Shown here piece after piece: positions 6,452-13,931 of a DNA stretch of 42,699 nt. Position numbers and translations under genes: made by a program. The stretch is from Lachnospiraceae bacterium (GTDB lineage Bacteria > Bacillota > Clostridia > Lachnospirales > Lachnospiraceae): the NCBI GenBank assembly GCA_021202335.1, contig JAJQDE010000015.1:1-42699 (forward strand). Direction: 5' to 3'. The notes beneath the pieces are model-generated. The model searched no databases, had not been told where the DNA came from, and was given only the letters and a program-made list of their open reading frames with translations. The first letter of the stretch is position 1, and each line of letters begins with the position of its first letter.

Positions 6452-7705
6452 CTAAAACTCAAGGCTATCCATATTTAGCAGGAAATATTTCATTCCCATG
6501 ATGACAAAGCCCTCATCATTTCTCCATGGTTTAGATGTTCCATTAACAATGATAATCTTCTTAAACGAATCACCAATATTGCGAATAGCATTAAATTCCT
6601 GATTTTGCTTTTCCTCATTGGACATATCATACGCAACCTGAATATAATATCTTTGATTTCCCCTATTTACCACAAAATCAACCTCAAGCTGTTTTCGTAC
6701 ATTTTGCGCTTTGCTGTTCTTTCCGTTGACCTCCACTATCCCTACGTCTACATTGAAGCCCCGTATCATCAACTCGTTATAGACAATATTTTCCATAATA
6801 TGTGTTGGTTCCTGCTGCCGAAAGTTCAATCTTGCATTACGCAGACCAATATCCGTAAAATAATATTTTAAATTAGTTCCAATATATTTTCGTCCCTTTA
6901 TATCATATCGGCTTACCTTTGAAATTAAAAATACCTCCGCCAGATAATCTATATGCTTAGAAATTGTCTTATTCGTATATGTCATATGGCGTTCCGTCTT
7001 AAAGGTATTAGCAATCTTGTTTGGATTCGTCGGCGCACCGACCGTTGATGCCAAAATATCCAACAAAACGCCTATTTCATCTGAGCCTTGTAATTTATTT
7101 CGTTCTATTACATCCTTGATATAAACATTCTCAAGAATTGATTTAAGGTAATCCGACTTCTGTTTTTCTGTCACCAAGGACGGAATCACCGGAAGTCCGC
7201 CATATCGCATATATTCTTCCCATGCATCATCATACTCACCGTCATATACGGAATAAAACTCCGCAAACGACAATGGATAGATGTGAATCTCCATTCCCCT
7301 TCCGCGAAATTCCGTAACAATATCCGTAGACAAAAATTTGGAATTACTTCCCGTCACATACACATCGACATTATCTATGCGAAGCAGACTGTTTAATACT
7401 TCCTCAAATCGTGGCATAAACTGCTCTTCATCAATCAAAATATAATAAAGACCTTCATCCGTTAATCTCTCCTTAATATAAGTGTAACACGTCATCGGAT
7501 TACGTAATTTTTCGTTTTCTATTCCATCTAACGCAATCTCTAGTATATGATCCTCCGATACCCCTTCAGACAAAAGCTGCTCCTTAAAAATATTAAATAG
7601 TAAATAAGATTTTCCGCAGCGTCTTATTCCTGTTACAATTTTTACCATTCCGTTATTTCTTGCTTCTATCAGCTGTTTTAGATATTGATTTCTTTCTATC
7701 TTCAT
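6452..7705 (-). CDS. AAA ATPase with C-terminal DUF4143 domain
   Basis: This 417-residue protein belongs to the large family of archaeal/bacterial ATPases (ATPase_2 plus DUF4143) of unknown cellular role. A Walker A motif GIRRCGKS lies at residues 26-33, a Walker B motif YYILIDEEQ at about 87-95, and a sensor-like VYVTGSNSKFL near 115-125. The C-terminal third contains YFTDIGLRNARL and a nuclease-like EVDFVVNRG segment typical of DUF4143 proteins. ATG at 7705 is chosen because GGAGG lies just upstream; the frame runs on to 7963 without plausible starts. It has its own promoter and no partner gene. Confidence 0.85.
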   Translation of the reverse strand: MKIERNQYLKQLIEARNNGMVKIVTGIRRCGKSYLLFNIFKEQLLSEGVSEDHILEIALDGIENEKLRNPMTCYTYIKERLTDEGLYYILIDEEQFMPRFEEVLNSLLRIDNVDVYVTGSNSKFLSTDIVTEFRGRGMEIHIYPLSFAEFYSVYDGEYDDAWEEYMRYGGLPVIPSLVTEKQKSDYLKSILENVYIKDVIERNKLQGSDEIGVLLDILASTVGAPTNPNKIANTFKTERHMTYTNKTISKHIDYLAEVFLISKVSRYDIKGRKYIGTNLKYYFTDIGLRNARLNFRQQEPTHIMENIVYNELMIRGFNVDVGIVEVNGKNSKAQNVRKQLEVDFVVNRGNQRYYIQVAYDMSNEEKQNQEFNAIRNIGDSFKKIIIVNGTSKPWRNDEGFVIMGMKYFLLNMDSLEF

Positions 7706-7733
7706 TTTTCGCCTCCATGTCCACCCTGCGTTC

Positions 7734-7762
7734 ATTTTAGCACTATATTTTGCGCATTTCAA
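7734..7762 (-). promoter_or_regulatory. promoter of the DUF4143 ATPase gene
   Basis: On the minus strand TTGAAA (7762-7757) and TAAAAT (7739-7734) are 17 bp apart. This places transcription start near 7727, just upstream of the GGAGG and ATG at 7705, supporting the shorter start for the gene. Confidence 0.6.
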
Positions 7763-7950
7763 CAATATCATTCCCAATTTTTGCGTTTTTACGCATTGTT
7801 TAGGAGCGTGTTGCCATCTGTTATTATCATAGCTCTTATCCCCTTTAAAATATATCGCACGGCCCCACTCTGTACCCGTCAAGCGCATATGACATATATC
7901 CCGATATGAACACAATAAAAACGGAATCTGATTTTTCTCTTTTTCCTTGT

Positions 7951-8241
7951 TTACGCCCTGCAATCAATGCTTGCACCCTGCGCCGTAATTGCTATATCGG
8001 CAGATATATCAGTCTGAGACACATTCTCCATCGGCACTGTACTGCCGCCAAGCTCCAAGGACGCATTGCCTGCAGCTTCCGATGAAGCACCTGCCATACC
8101 TGACTGCTCCGCCATATCTATATTTTCCGCGGCTTCCTCCGCAATTTCCTCAGCCTCCGAAAGCTCCTCAGTCAAATCCTCAAGGATTTTACTCAGCAAT
8201 CCATCGTTTTCGTCAATTCCGAGCGCGGTCGCTTGCGACAC
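7951..8241 (-). CDS. acidic 96-residue hypothetical protein, doubtful or remnant
   Basis: The frame opens only at a GTG at 8241; a TGA lies two codons upstream, so no earlier start exists. The product is very acidic and low in aromatic residues, with a Glu/Ala-rich stretch (EELSEAEEIAEEAAENID, about residues 26-43) likely to form a coiled helix. There is no membrane segment or signal peptide, and no recognisable family. The GTG lies inside the perfect palindrome GTCGCTTGCGAC (8229-8240) and has no good ribosome site. It may be the remains of a larger protein whose 5' part was lost, or not a gene at all. Confidence 0.35.
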   Translation of the reverse strand: MSQATALGIDENDGLLSKILEDLTEELSEAEEIAEEAAENIDMAEQSGMAGASSEAAGNASLELGGSTVPMENVSQTDISADIAITAQGASIDCRA

Positions 8242-8268
8242 ATTTCATCTTTTATCCACACAGAGCGT

Positions 8269-8303
8269 TTTATCGTATAGGACGAACCTTCCTATACGAT
8301 AAA
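8269..8303. repeat. perfect 13-bp inverted repeat hairpin
   Basis: TTTATCGTATAGG (8269-8281) and CCTATACGATAAA (8291-8303) are exact inverses around a nine-base loop. It lies between the DUF815 gene and the acidic ORF. There is no T-tract directly beyond either arm, so an operator or processing hairpin is as likely as a terminator. A second small inverted repeat, AATGTC/GACATT, lies at about 8319-8341. Confidence 0.6.
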
Positions 8304-8406
8304 CAATGCCCCCTCTTATAATGTCCCTATAAACGACATTAAATCGTTTACTATAACTAAAGGAATTATAAAAGGAGGCAGGTCTTAAAAGCCATATTCA
8401 CGAAAC

Positions 8407-9729
8407 TCAATTGGCAGTACATGAGGTAAAGCCTGCAAGATAATTCACAAACTGCTGCGCCGTTCGTCCTGAAATTCCGCCATGGCTAAGCTCCCACTTG
8501 TTTGCTTCCGCGCAGAGCTCATCGTCCGGCATCGTAATACCCTGTCTGCGCGCAAGCTCCGTGACAATCCTGAAATACTCTTTTTGCGAAGGCTTCGAAT
8601 AATTTATCGTCACGCCAAAACGGTTTACCAGCGAAAGCTTTTCCTCCATGGTGTCGGATTTATGCATACCGTTGTCCACCTGTACATCGTTTCTGTCGCT
8701 CCAAGTTTCCTTAATCAAATGCCTGCGGTTCGAGGTCGCGTATATCAGAATGTTGTCGGGCCTTGTTTCCACGCCGCCCTCAATGACCGCCTTCAAAAAC
8801 TTATATTCCGTTTCAAACTCCTCAAAGGAAAGGTCGTCCATATAAATAACAAAACGGTAATTCCTGTTCTTAATCCGCGCAATCACATTGGACAAATCCT
8901 TAAACTGATGCTTATAAATCTCAATCATGCGAAGCCCCTGAGGATAAAATTCATTCACAATCGCCTTTATGCTCGTTGATTTTCCCGTACCGCTGTCGCC
9001 GAACAAAAGCACATTATTCGCCTTTTTCCCTTCGACAAACGCCCTTGTATTATCCACCAGCTTTTTCTTTTGAAGCTCATAGCCGACCAAATCGTCAAGC
9101 ATCACCTTGTCCATATTGTTGATTGCCACAAACTCAAGCTCATTGCCCGCGGCGTTTTCTTTAATTCGAAACGCCTTGTTCAGTCCGAACATGCCTACCC
9201 CGTATTCCCTGTAAAATGCAGTCACGCAGTCAAAGAAGCCGTTTTCGTCCGCTGCCTGTTCAAGCTGCGCACTAAGCGCAATAATCTTTTCACTGACGTT
9301 TTTATTATACATCAGCTCCTTTTTTCCGATTGCCCGATAATCCGAAAGGAGGGAAAAGCAGTCGATGCCCAGCTCGGTTTCAATTGGGGAAAAGTCAAAA
9401 TCAAACAGGCTTTTAAACACCCGGAAATCGTTTTTTGCAAAATGATTTACACTTCCATCATTTGCCCCGACCTTCTCACAGGTAATGCTAAACGGGTTTT
9501 CATTTGTCACCATAAAAAAGGTCAGGTAATTATGCCACAGATTATGGTTAAAGCCATAGTCCGTAGCCACAATAAGCAGCCTTTTTACCTGCGTGTAAAT
9601 GTCCTGAATCAGCTCCGGCTTTGAGCTTGTCTTTTCGTCATAACGGCGGAATATCTCCCCAAGCTGATACAAAATACAGTCATGCTCCATATTTCCGTAC
9701 ATAATTAATTTTGATATTTCACGATACAT
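8407..9729 (-). CDS. DUF815-family AAA ATPase
   Basis: The 440-residue protein has an N-terminal helical half, then an AAA ATPase core that matches the DUF815 family, common in Firmicutes but not functionally defined. Walker A GDSGTGKST is at residues 244-252, Walker B VIYMDDL at 294-300, and ILIYATSNRRHL serves as the sensor 1 region near 325-336, followed by a lid region with LVNRFGVTINY. It is presumably cytoplasmic. GAGGAGAG precedes the start. tcdA lies 63 bp upstream on the same strand and may be cotranscribed. The length is usual for the family. Confidence 0.88.
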   Translation of the reverse strand: MYREISKLIMYGNMEHDCILYQLGEIFRRYDEKTSSKPELIQDIYTQVKRLLIVATDYGFNHNLWHNYLTFFMVTNENPFSITCEKVGANDGSVNHFAKNDFRVFKSLFDFDFSPIETELGIDCFSLLSDYRAIGKKELMYNKNVSEKIIALSAQLEQAADENGFFDCVTAFYREYGVGMFGLNKAFRIKENAAGNELEFVAINNMDKVMLDDLVGYELQKKKLVDNTRAFVEGKKANNVLLFGDSGTGKSTSIKAIVNEFYPQGLRMIEIYKHQFKDLSNVIARIKNRNYRFVIYMDDLSFEEFETEYKFLKAVIEGGVETRPDNILIYATSNRRHLIKETWSDRNDVQVDNGMHKSDTMEEKLSLVNRFGVTINYSKPSQKEYFRIVTELARRQGITMPDDELCAEANKWELSHGGISGRTAQQFVNYLAGFTSCTAN

Positions 9730-9792
9730 TGATAATCTCTCCTCATTCTTCCGGTTTTAAGATAGCCGGTACCACGTCCGGCACTTTCCCGT

Positions 9793-10524
9793 TTAATCCT
9801 TATTTAATAAATCCCTTACGACCTCTCCCGCAATAATCAGTCCGGCAACGGACGGAACAAAGCTGACGCTTCCCGGAATCTGCCTTTTTGCAGCAGCCGT
9901 ATCCGTTTCGTCCTCAGCGTCCCCTTCCGTTTTGGGAAGCAGCGGCTTTTCCCGCGAATACACAACCTTCAGCGCCTCAACCCCCCTGCTTTTAAGCTCC
10001 CTGCGCATCACTCTTGCCAGCGGGCACACGCTTGTTTCATAAATATCCGCGACCTGAAATGCTGTCGGGTCCAGCTTATTTCCCGCGCCCATCGAGCTGA
10101 TAACAGGCGTGTGCGTCCTCTCAGCCTGCATCACCAGCTCAATTTTTCCCGTTACCGTATCAATCGCATCCACCACGTAATCATACGAGTAAAAATCAAA
10201 ACGGTCTGCCGTATCAGGCATGAAAAAAAGCTTATGTACACAAACCTCAATTTCAGGATTGATGTCCAAGACGCGCTCCCTTGCCACATCCGCCTTATAG
10301 CGCCCAACGGTACTGTGCGCGGCAATAATCTGCCGGTTAATATTTGTAAGACTGACCCTGTCATTGTCAATCAAATCAAGAGCGCCGACGCCGCTTCGCG
10401 CAAGCGCTTCCACAACGTAGCCGCCGACGCCGCCAATACCGAACACTGCAACGCGCGCATTTTTCAGCTTCCTCATGCCCTCTTCTCCGACAAGCAGCTC
10501 TGTCCTTGAAAATTCATTAAGCAT
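9793..10524 (-). CDS. tcdA: tRNA threonylcarbamoyladenosine dehydratase
   Basis: This 243-residue member of the ThiF/MoeB/E1 fold dehydrates threonylcarbamoyladenosine at position 37 of ANN-decoding tRNAs to its cyclic form using ATP. The nucleotide-binding GIGGVGGYV is at residues 29-37, followed by DNDRVSLTNINRQ (about 53-65), the conserved E1-type adenylation motif, and DAIDTVTGK near 122-130. The end, GSVSFVPSVAGLIIAGEVVRDL, is the usual TcdA C-terminus. Homologues are also called CsdL or YgdL. GGGAGG lies 12-13 bases upstream of the chosen ATG, a rather long spacing. It lies upstream of the DUF815 gene in the same direction. Confidence 0.9.
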   Translation of the reverse strand: MLNEFSRTELLVGEEGMRKLKNARVAVFGIGGVGGYVVEALARSGVGALDLIDNDRVSLTNINRQIIAAHSTVGRYKADVARERVLDINPEIEVCVHKLFFMPDTADRFDFYSYDYVVDAIDTVTGKIELVMQAERTHTPVISSMGAGNKLDPTAFQVADIYETSVCPLARVMRRELKSRGVEALKVVYSREKPLLPKTEGDAEDETDTAAAKRQIPGSVSFVPSVAGLIIAGEVVRDLLNKD

Positions 10525-10605
10525 AAAATCAACAAACCTCCCTGATAATGCTGCATATTTCTTCTATCCTTGCGGAATGTTTTATCGCGCACTTTATCAT
10601 ACGGT

Positions 10606-10644
10606 AAAAAATGAGATTTTCCATAAATATAGTAAATCTCATTT
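10606..10644 (-). terminator. intrinsic terminator of metQ
   Basis: On the minus strand AAATGAGATTT (10644-10634) pairs with AAATCTCATTT (10619-10609), followed directly by a run of T. It lies 37 bp beyond the metQ stop and separates it from tcdA. Confidence 0.75.
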
Positions 10645-10680
10645 CATTGCATGTCAAATGCTTTGCTCCTGAATTTTTTC

Positions 10681-11622
10681 CTAATCCTCAAACGGGATTA
10701 CTGCTCCGTCATATGTGTCATTTATATACTGCTTAATCTCATCTGACTTCAATACTGAGACAAGCGCCTGAATGCCTGCATCCTCCTCATGACCCTCCTT
10801 GACTGCAATCACGTTTACATAGGTCTGCGCAGCCTCTGAATCCGAGGTTTCATATGCCACCGCGTCGGTTGATACGGAAAAGCCTGCTTCCAAAGCATAG
10901 TTACCGTTTAATACCACGAAAGCGACCTCATCCTTTACGCGCGCAACCTGAGCTGCCTCAAGCTCAAGAATTTCCACATTAACGCTCTGCGACTCAATGT
11001 CGTTGACTGTAGCCTCCAAGCCTGCGCCTTCCCTTAAAGTAAGCACGCCGTTCGCCTCAAGAAGCAGAAGCGCCCTTGCCTCGTTTGTCGTGTCGTTGGG
11101 AACCGCAATTGTATCGCCGTCTGCAAGCTCACTCAAATCCGACTTCGTGCCGGGATAAATCCCAAACGGCTCATAATGGATTCCGCCTGCGTTCACAAGA
11201 TGTGTACCCTGCTCCTCATTGAAGCTCTCAAGATAAGGAATATGCTGGAAATAATTCGCGTCAAATTCCTCGCTCTCAACCACATTGTTCGGCATGATAT
11301 ACTCGTCAAATACCGTCACCTCAAGCGTCCAGCCCTGTTCTGCAAGAATAGGCGCCGCCTGCTCCAAAATCTCCGCATGAGGCGTCGCAGACGCTGCCAC
11401 GGTAATCGTGCCCTTGTCCTCAACCTCTGCCGCTTCCGTTTCCTGTGTTGACTCTGTTTCCGTTTCCGCAACGCTGTCCGCTGCCTGTGCGGTTTCCGTT
11501 ACAGCTTCCTCGGAATTAACAGCCGTTTCCGCGTCAGAGCTTCCGCAGCCTGCAAGCACGCCTGCCGACAATACGGATGCCATAACTAAAGTCAATAGTT
11601 TCTTCGTTACCTGATTTTTCAT
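10681..11622 (-). CDS. metQ: MetQ/NlpA-family substrate-binding lipoprotein
   Basis: The 313-residue protein starts with a lipoprotein signal peptide ending in the lipobox LAGC (Cys26), then a Glu/Thr-rich linker (about 30-70) and an NlpA domain. ITVAASATPHAEIL (about 74-87) and FDANYFQHIPYLESF (about 118-132) are characteristic of methionine-binding MetQ. It should be anchored on the outer membrane face and deliver D/L-methionine to a MetNI transporter. No metN or metI gene is in the window, so it is an orphan here. It is a single-gene transcript with its own promoter and terminator. The 5' leader is too short for an S-box riboswitch. Confidence 0.88.
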   Translation of the reverse strand: MKNQVTKKLLTLVMASVLSAGVLAGCGSSDAETAVNSEEAVTETAQAADSVAETETESTQETEAAEVEDKGTITVAASATPHAEILEQAAPILAEQGWTLEVTVFDEYIMPNNVVESEEFDANYFQHIPYLESFNEEQGTHLVNAGGIHYEPFGIYPGTKSDLSELADGDTIAVPNDTTNEARALLLLEANGVLTLREGAGLEATVNDIESQSVNVEILELEAAQVARVKDEVAFVVLNGNYALEAGFSVSTDAVAYETSDSEAAQTYVNVIAVKEGHEEDAGIQALVSVLKSDEIKQYINDTYDGAVIPFED

Positions 11623-11678
11623 AATATTCCTCCTTTTTTGCCTTCAGCAATTCCTACCTTTTCCGTAGGCATAAAAGG

Positions 11679-11707
11679 AATATATCACTTATGTGCAAAT
11701 CTGTCAA
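11679..11707 (-). promoter_or_regulatory. promoter of metQ
   Basis: On the minus strand a perfect TTGACA (11707-11702) and TATATT (11684-11679) are 17 bp apart, one of the strongest promoters in the window. The leader of about 50 bases contains only a small CCTAC/GTAGG hairpin and AGGAGG before the ATG. Confidence 0.75.
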
Positions 11708-11759
11708 CTGTTTTTAGCACTTTTTCCCAATATTTTTTTACTATCGCATGGATAAAGCA

Positions 11760-12320
11760 TTATTTACCTGACCACAGATAACAATATGCCTGCGTTCTTG
11801 CCGCAAAGCGCTCCGTTTTCAGAAGCTCCCGAAGCTCAGCCCGCGTACACCATTTCGGCTCAATTTCCTCAACGGACGATGTACTCGCCCGAAATGTCCC
11901 TCTCGCCTTTCCCACCACGCACACATTAATCTCATTGCTAAAACCGACGGCGCCGTAACTGGGTCCTAAAAAGGAGTCAATCTCATACAGTTCAAGCCCG
12001 GTTTCCTCCCACAGCTCACGCCTTGCGCTTTCATATGGGTTCTCGCCCTCGTCTATCAGCCCGGCGGGAAAATTGTAAACCCATTCTCCCACCGCCATGC
12101 GAAACTCCCTGTTTATAAGCAGTCTTTCTCCTGTGGAATCCTCAGCTATTATTACCACCGAATCCGGCTTTTTCCCGTTGAGAGCCTCCAAGGTGTCAAG
12201 CGATTTGCTGCGGCTTATGATTTCATAGATTTTTTCTTTTTTATCCACCGTTTCATAAGCAATGTCATATCGCGTGATGAATTTTCCTTCCTCCCGCTTC
12301 CTGATACCTTTAAATTTCAT
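11760..12320 (-). CDS. NUDIX hydrolase, ADP-ribose pyrophosphatase-like
   Basis: This 186-residue protein carries a complete Nudix box near residues 87-109, GLIDEGENPYESARRELWEE followed by TGL, with the Mg-binding REXXEE glutamates in place. FPAGLIDEGE preceding the box is typical of ADP-ribose pyrophosphatases and related sugar-nucleotide hydrolases, which cut ADP-ribose to AMP and ribose 5-phosphate. The substrate is inferred only from that resemblance. I chose ATG at 12320 (MKFKGIRKRE); the frame allows ATG at 12341, and neither has an ideal ribosome site. It lies 36 bp behind the SH3b-protein gene and is probably cotranscribed with it. Confidence 0.85.
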   Translation of the reverse strand: MKFKGIRKREEGKFITRYDIAYETVDKKEKIYEIISRSKSLDTLEALNGKKPDSVVIIAEDSTGERLLINREFRMAVGEWVYNFPAGLIDEGENPYESARRELWEETGLELYEIDSFLGPSYGAVGFSNEINVCVVGKARGTFRASTSSVEEIEPKWCTRAELRELLKTERFAARTQAYCYLWSGK

Positions 12321-12356
12321 AAAATCCCACTTACCTCTCATTACCGGGCTGTTTCA

Positions 12357-13898
12357 TTATATATCGATAAAATCCATGTCATCATCGTTTTCAAGAAGAT
12401 TTTTTGCCTTTTGCCCCTTCTGCACGGGACGATTGCTCTGCGCATTTGTCCCTCTCCGTTCCGGAGTCTGCCTTCCGGCGCCGGCAGCCGTATTCGATGC
12501 GGCGGGACGGCGTACCGGCTGCTGTCCCTGTGATGTACCGCTCTGCACCGGACGGCGCACAGGCTGCTGTCCCTGTGATGTACCGCTCTGCATCGGGCGG
12601 CGCGCCGGCTGCTGTCCCTGTGATGCAGCGCTCTGCGCCGGGCGGCGCACCGGCTGCTGTCCCTGTGGTGTACCGCTCTGCACCGGACGGCGCACAGGCT
12701 GCTGTCCCTGTGATGCAGCGCTCTGCGCCGGGCGGCGCACAGGTCTTGGCGCCGGCTCCTCGTCAGGCTCATCCTCAAGCTCCTCTATATCTTCCTCATC
12801 TTCAGGATAATCCTCTTCTTCGTCCCCGTCGTCGTACTCATAGTATTCTTCTGTACTGCGCTTAAGCCTTATCAGCAAAATCCCGATTACAACCGCCATT
12901 ATGACAATGATAATAACAAGCGCTATAATCGCAATAAGATTTCCGCTCAGGCTGCCTGTTTCCGGAACCGTAACGCCATCTGTCGTATACGGATATCTTT
13001 GGTATACGCCTTCCTCCCTGTCAAGCATGTACCAGCCTTCCTCTCCGTTCTGCTTCTGCGCATAAAAGATAAAGAATGTACCGTTCCTGTATGCGGTAAT
13101 CTTTTGGTCGTTCCAGTCGAGCGAAACAAGCTCAAACCCCGGCATTATGTATGGCGTTTCATCCACATTCATCAAAATAATGTCAGATGTGTCGTCCGAA
13201 CTGCTTCCGGCTTCGTCAGCCGCCTCTTCCTGAGTCTGTGTTTCCTCCTCTGTCTGCTCCGTTGCGTTTTCCTCACCCGTAATCTCCGAAACTGCCGATT
13301 CATCGGCAACATTCTCAAAAGTTACCAAATCGGCGCGGATGTAGCCCTCTACGTCCTTATCGTTGTACTTAAAGGACACCTTATACCAACTGTTTCCATC
13401 CGTTCCTGTCGTCTGCCCCGACACCGTCAGCGTCACACCGCTGCTGACCGTAGCAACCACAGAGCTGTCCGTCGAAGCGCTCTTTCTGACATTTACGCTG
13501 TTCGTGACAACCGTACCTGTCTTTGCCTCAATTTCAGTAGTGGTTGATGTTGTCTGACTTGCAGACGCCGTTTGGAAATCGGTGCCTGTCGATGCCGAAG
13601 AACCGCTCTTTGACACCAAATCAGCACGGATATAGCCCGTTGTGGTTGCATCTGCATAAATCTGATACCACGCCTTACCGTCCGTTCCTGTCGTTTCCCC
13701 GATAATATCAACCGTCGCTCCCTTAGCAACGCTTCCAAGCTGCTCGCTTGAGGTGTCAGCCGACGCCCTGATTTTTGCGCTCTCCACAATAACTGTTCCC
13801 TGCTCATCCGCAAGACTGACCGGCGCAACGCTCAGCACCATGCAAAACAGCATCGCCGCCAAAACATGCTTCAGGCTTCCTCTAATGCTCCTAACCAT
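12357..13898 (-). CDS. membrane-anchored SH3b-domain protein with basic C-terminal repeats
   Basis: The 513-residue protein has a signal peptide (1-30), two bacterial SH3 domains at about 33-97 and 129-195 (each with IRASAD or VNVRKS, a TGTDG-WY motif and GYIRADLV), an acidic Thr/Glu linker (200-240), and a third globular piece. One membrane helix lies at about 320-343, then an acidic run (352-382) and five 15-residue repeats rich in Arg, Pro and Gln at 386-460. SH3b domains often bind peptidoglycan, so the N-terminal part is probably outside at the wall and the repeats in the cytoplasm; function is otherwise unknown. GGAGGAGG precedes the start. purD ends 33 bp upstream, so it may share the pur transcript. 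Confidence 0.85.
   Translation of the reverse strand: MVRSIRGSLKHVLAAMLFCMVLSVAPVSLADEQGTVIVESAKIRASADTSSEQLGSVAKGATVDIIGETTGTDGKAWYQIYADATTTGYIRADLVSKSGSSASTGTDFQTASASQTTSTTTEIEAKTGTVVTNSVNVRKSASTDSSVVATVSSGVTLTVSGQTTGTDGNSWYKVSFKYNDKDVEGYIRADLVTFENVADESAVSEITGEENATEQTEEETQTQEEAADEAGSSSDDTSDIILMNVDETPYIMPGFELVSLDWNDQKITAYRNGTFFIFYAQKQNGEEGWYMLDREEGVYQRYPYTTDGVTVPETGSLSGNLIAIIALVIIIVIMAVVIGILLIRLKRSTEEYYEYDDGDEEEDYPEDEEDIEELEDEPDEEPAPRPVRRPAQSAASQGQQPVRRPVQSGTPQGQQPVRRPAQSAASQGQQPARRPMQSGTSQGQQPVRRPVQSGTSQGQQPVRRPAASNTAAGAGRQTPERRGTNAQSNRPVQKGQKAKNLLENDDDMDFIDI
12519..12743. repeat. five 45-bp in-frame tandem repeats
   Basis: The stretch encodes five 15-residue units of the pattern PVRRPxQSxxxQGQQ in the cytoplasmic tail of the SH3b protein, plus a degenerate part of a sixth down to about 12495. 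Neighbouring units differ by few bases, so copy number can change by slippage or recombination without a frameshift. The opposite strand is open across the repeat only because of its composition. Confidence 0.85.
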
Positions 13899-13931
13899 AG
13901 GTTCCTCCTCCTTGTTCTCCCCTTAATGAAT

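Noticed and set aside
7706-7963. Longer N-terminus for the DUF4143 ATPase
   Set aside because: The extension crosses a good promoter (7734-7762), and GGAGG lies right before ATG 7705, where the domain naturally begins.
11623-11706. S-box (SAM) riboswitch upstream of metQ
   Set aside because: Only about 50 bases separate the promoter from the start codon, too short for an S-box. Only one small hairpin is present.
12495-12743. Regularly spaced repeats resembling a CRISPR array
   Set aside because: The 45-bp units are adjacent without spacers and lie in frame within a coding region. No cas gene is present.
12262-12865. Long plus-strand open frames with cysteine-rich repeats (pattern GRRTGCCPCD)
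   Set aside because: They are the antisense of the 45-bp tandem repeat in the SH3b protein; the repeat period and composition keep the frames open. There is no ribosome site, and the sense gene has a clear signal peptide, domains and membrane helix.
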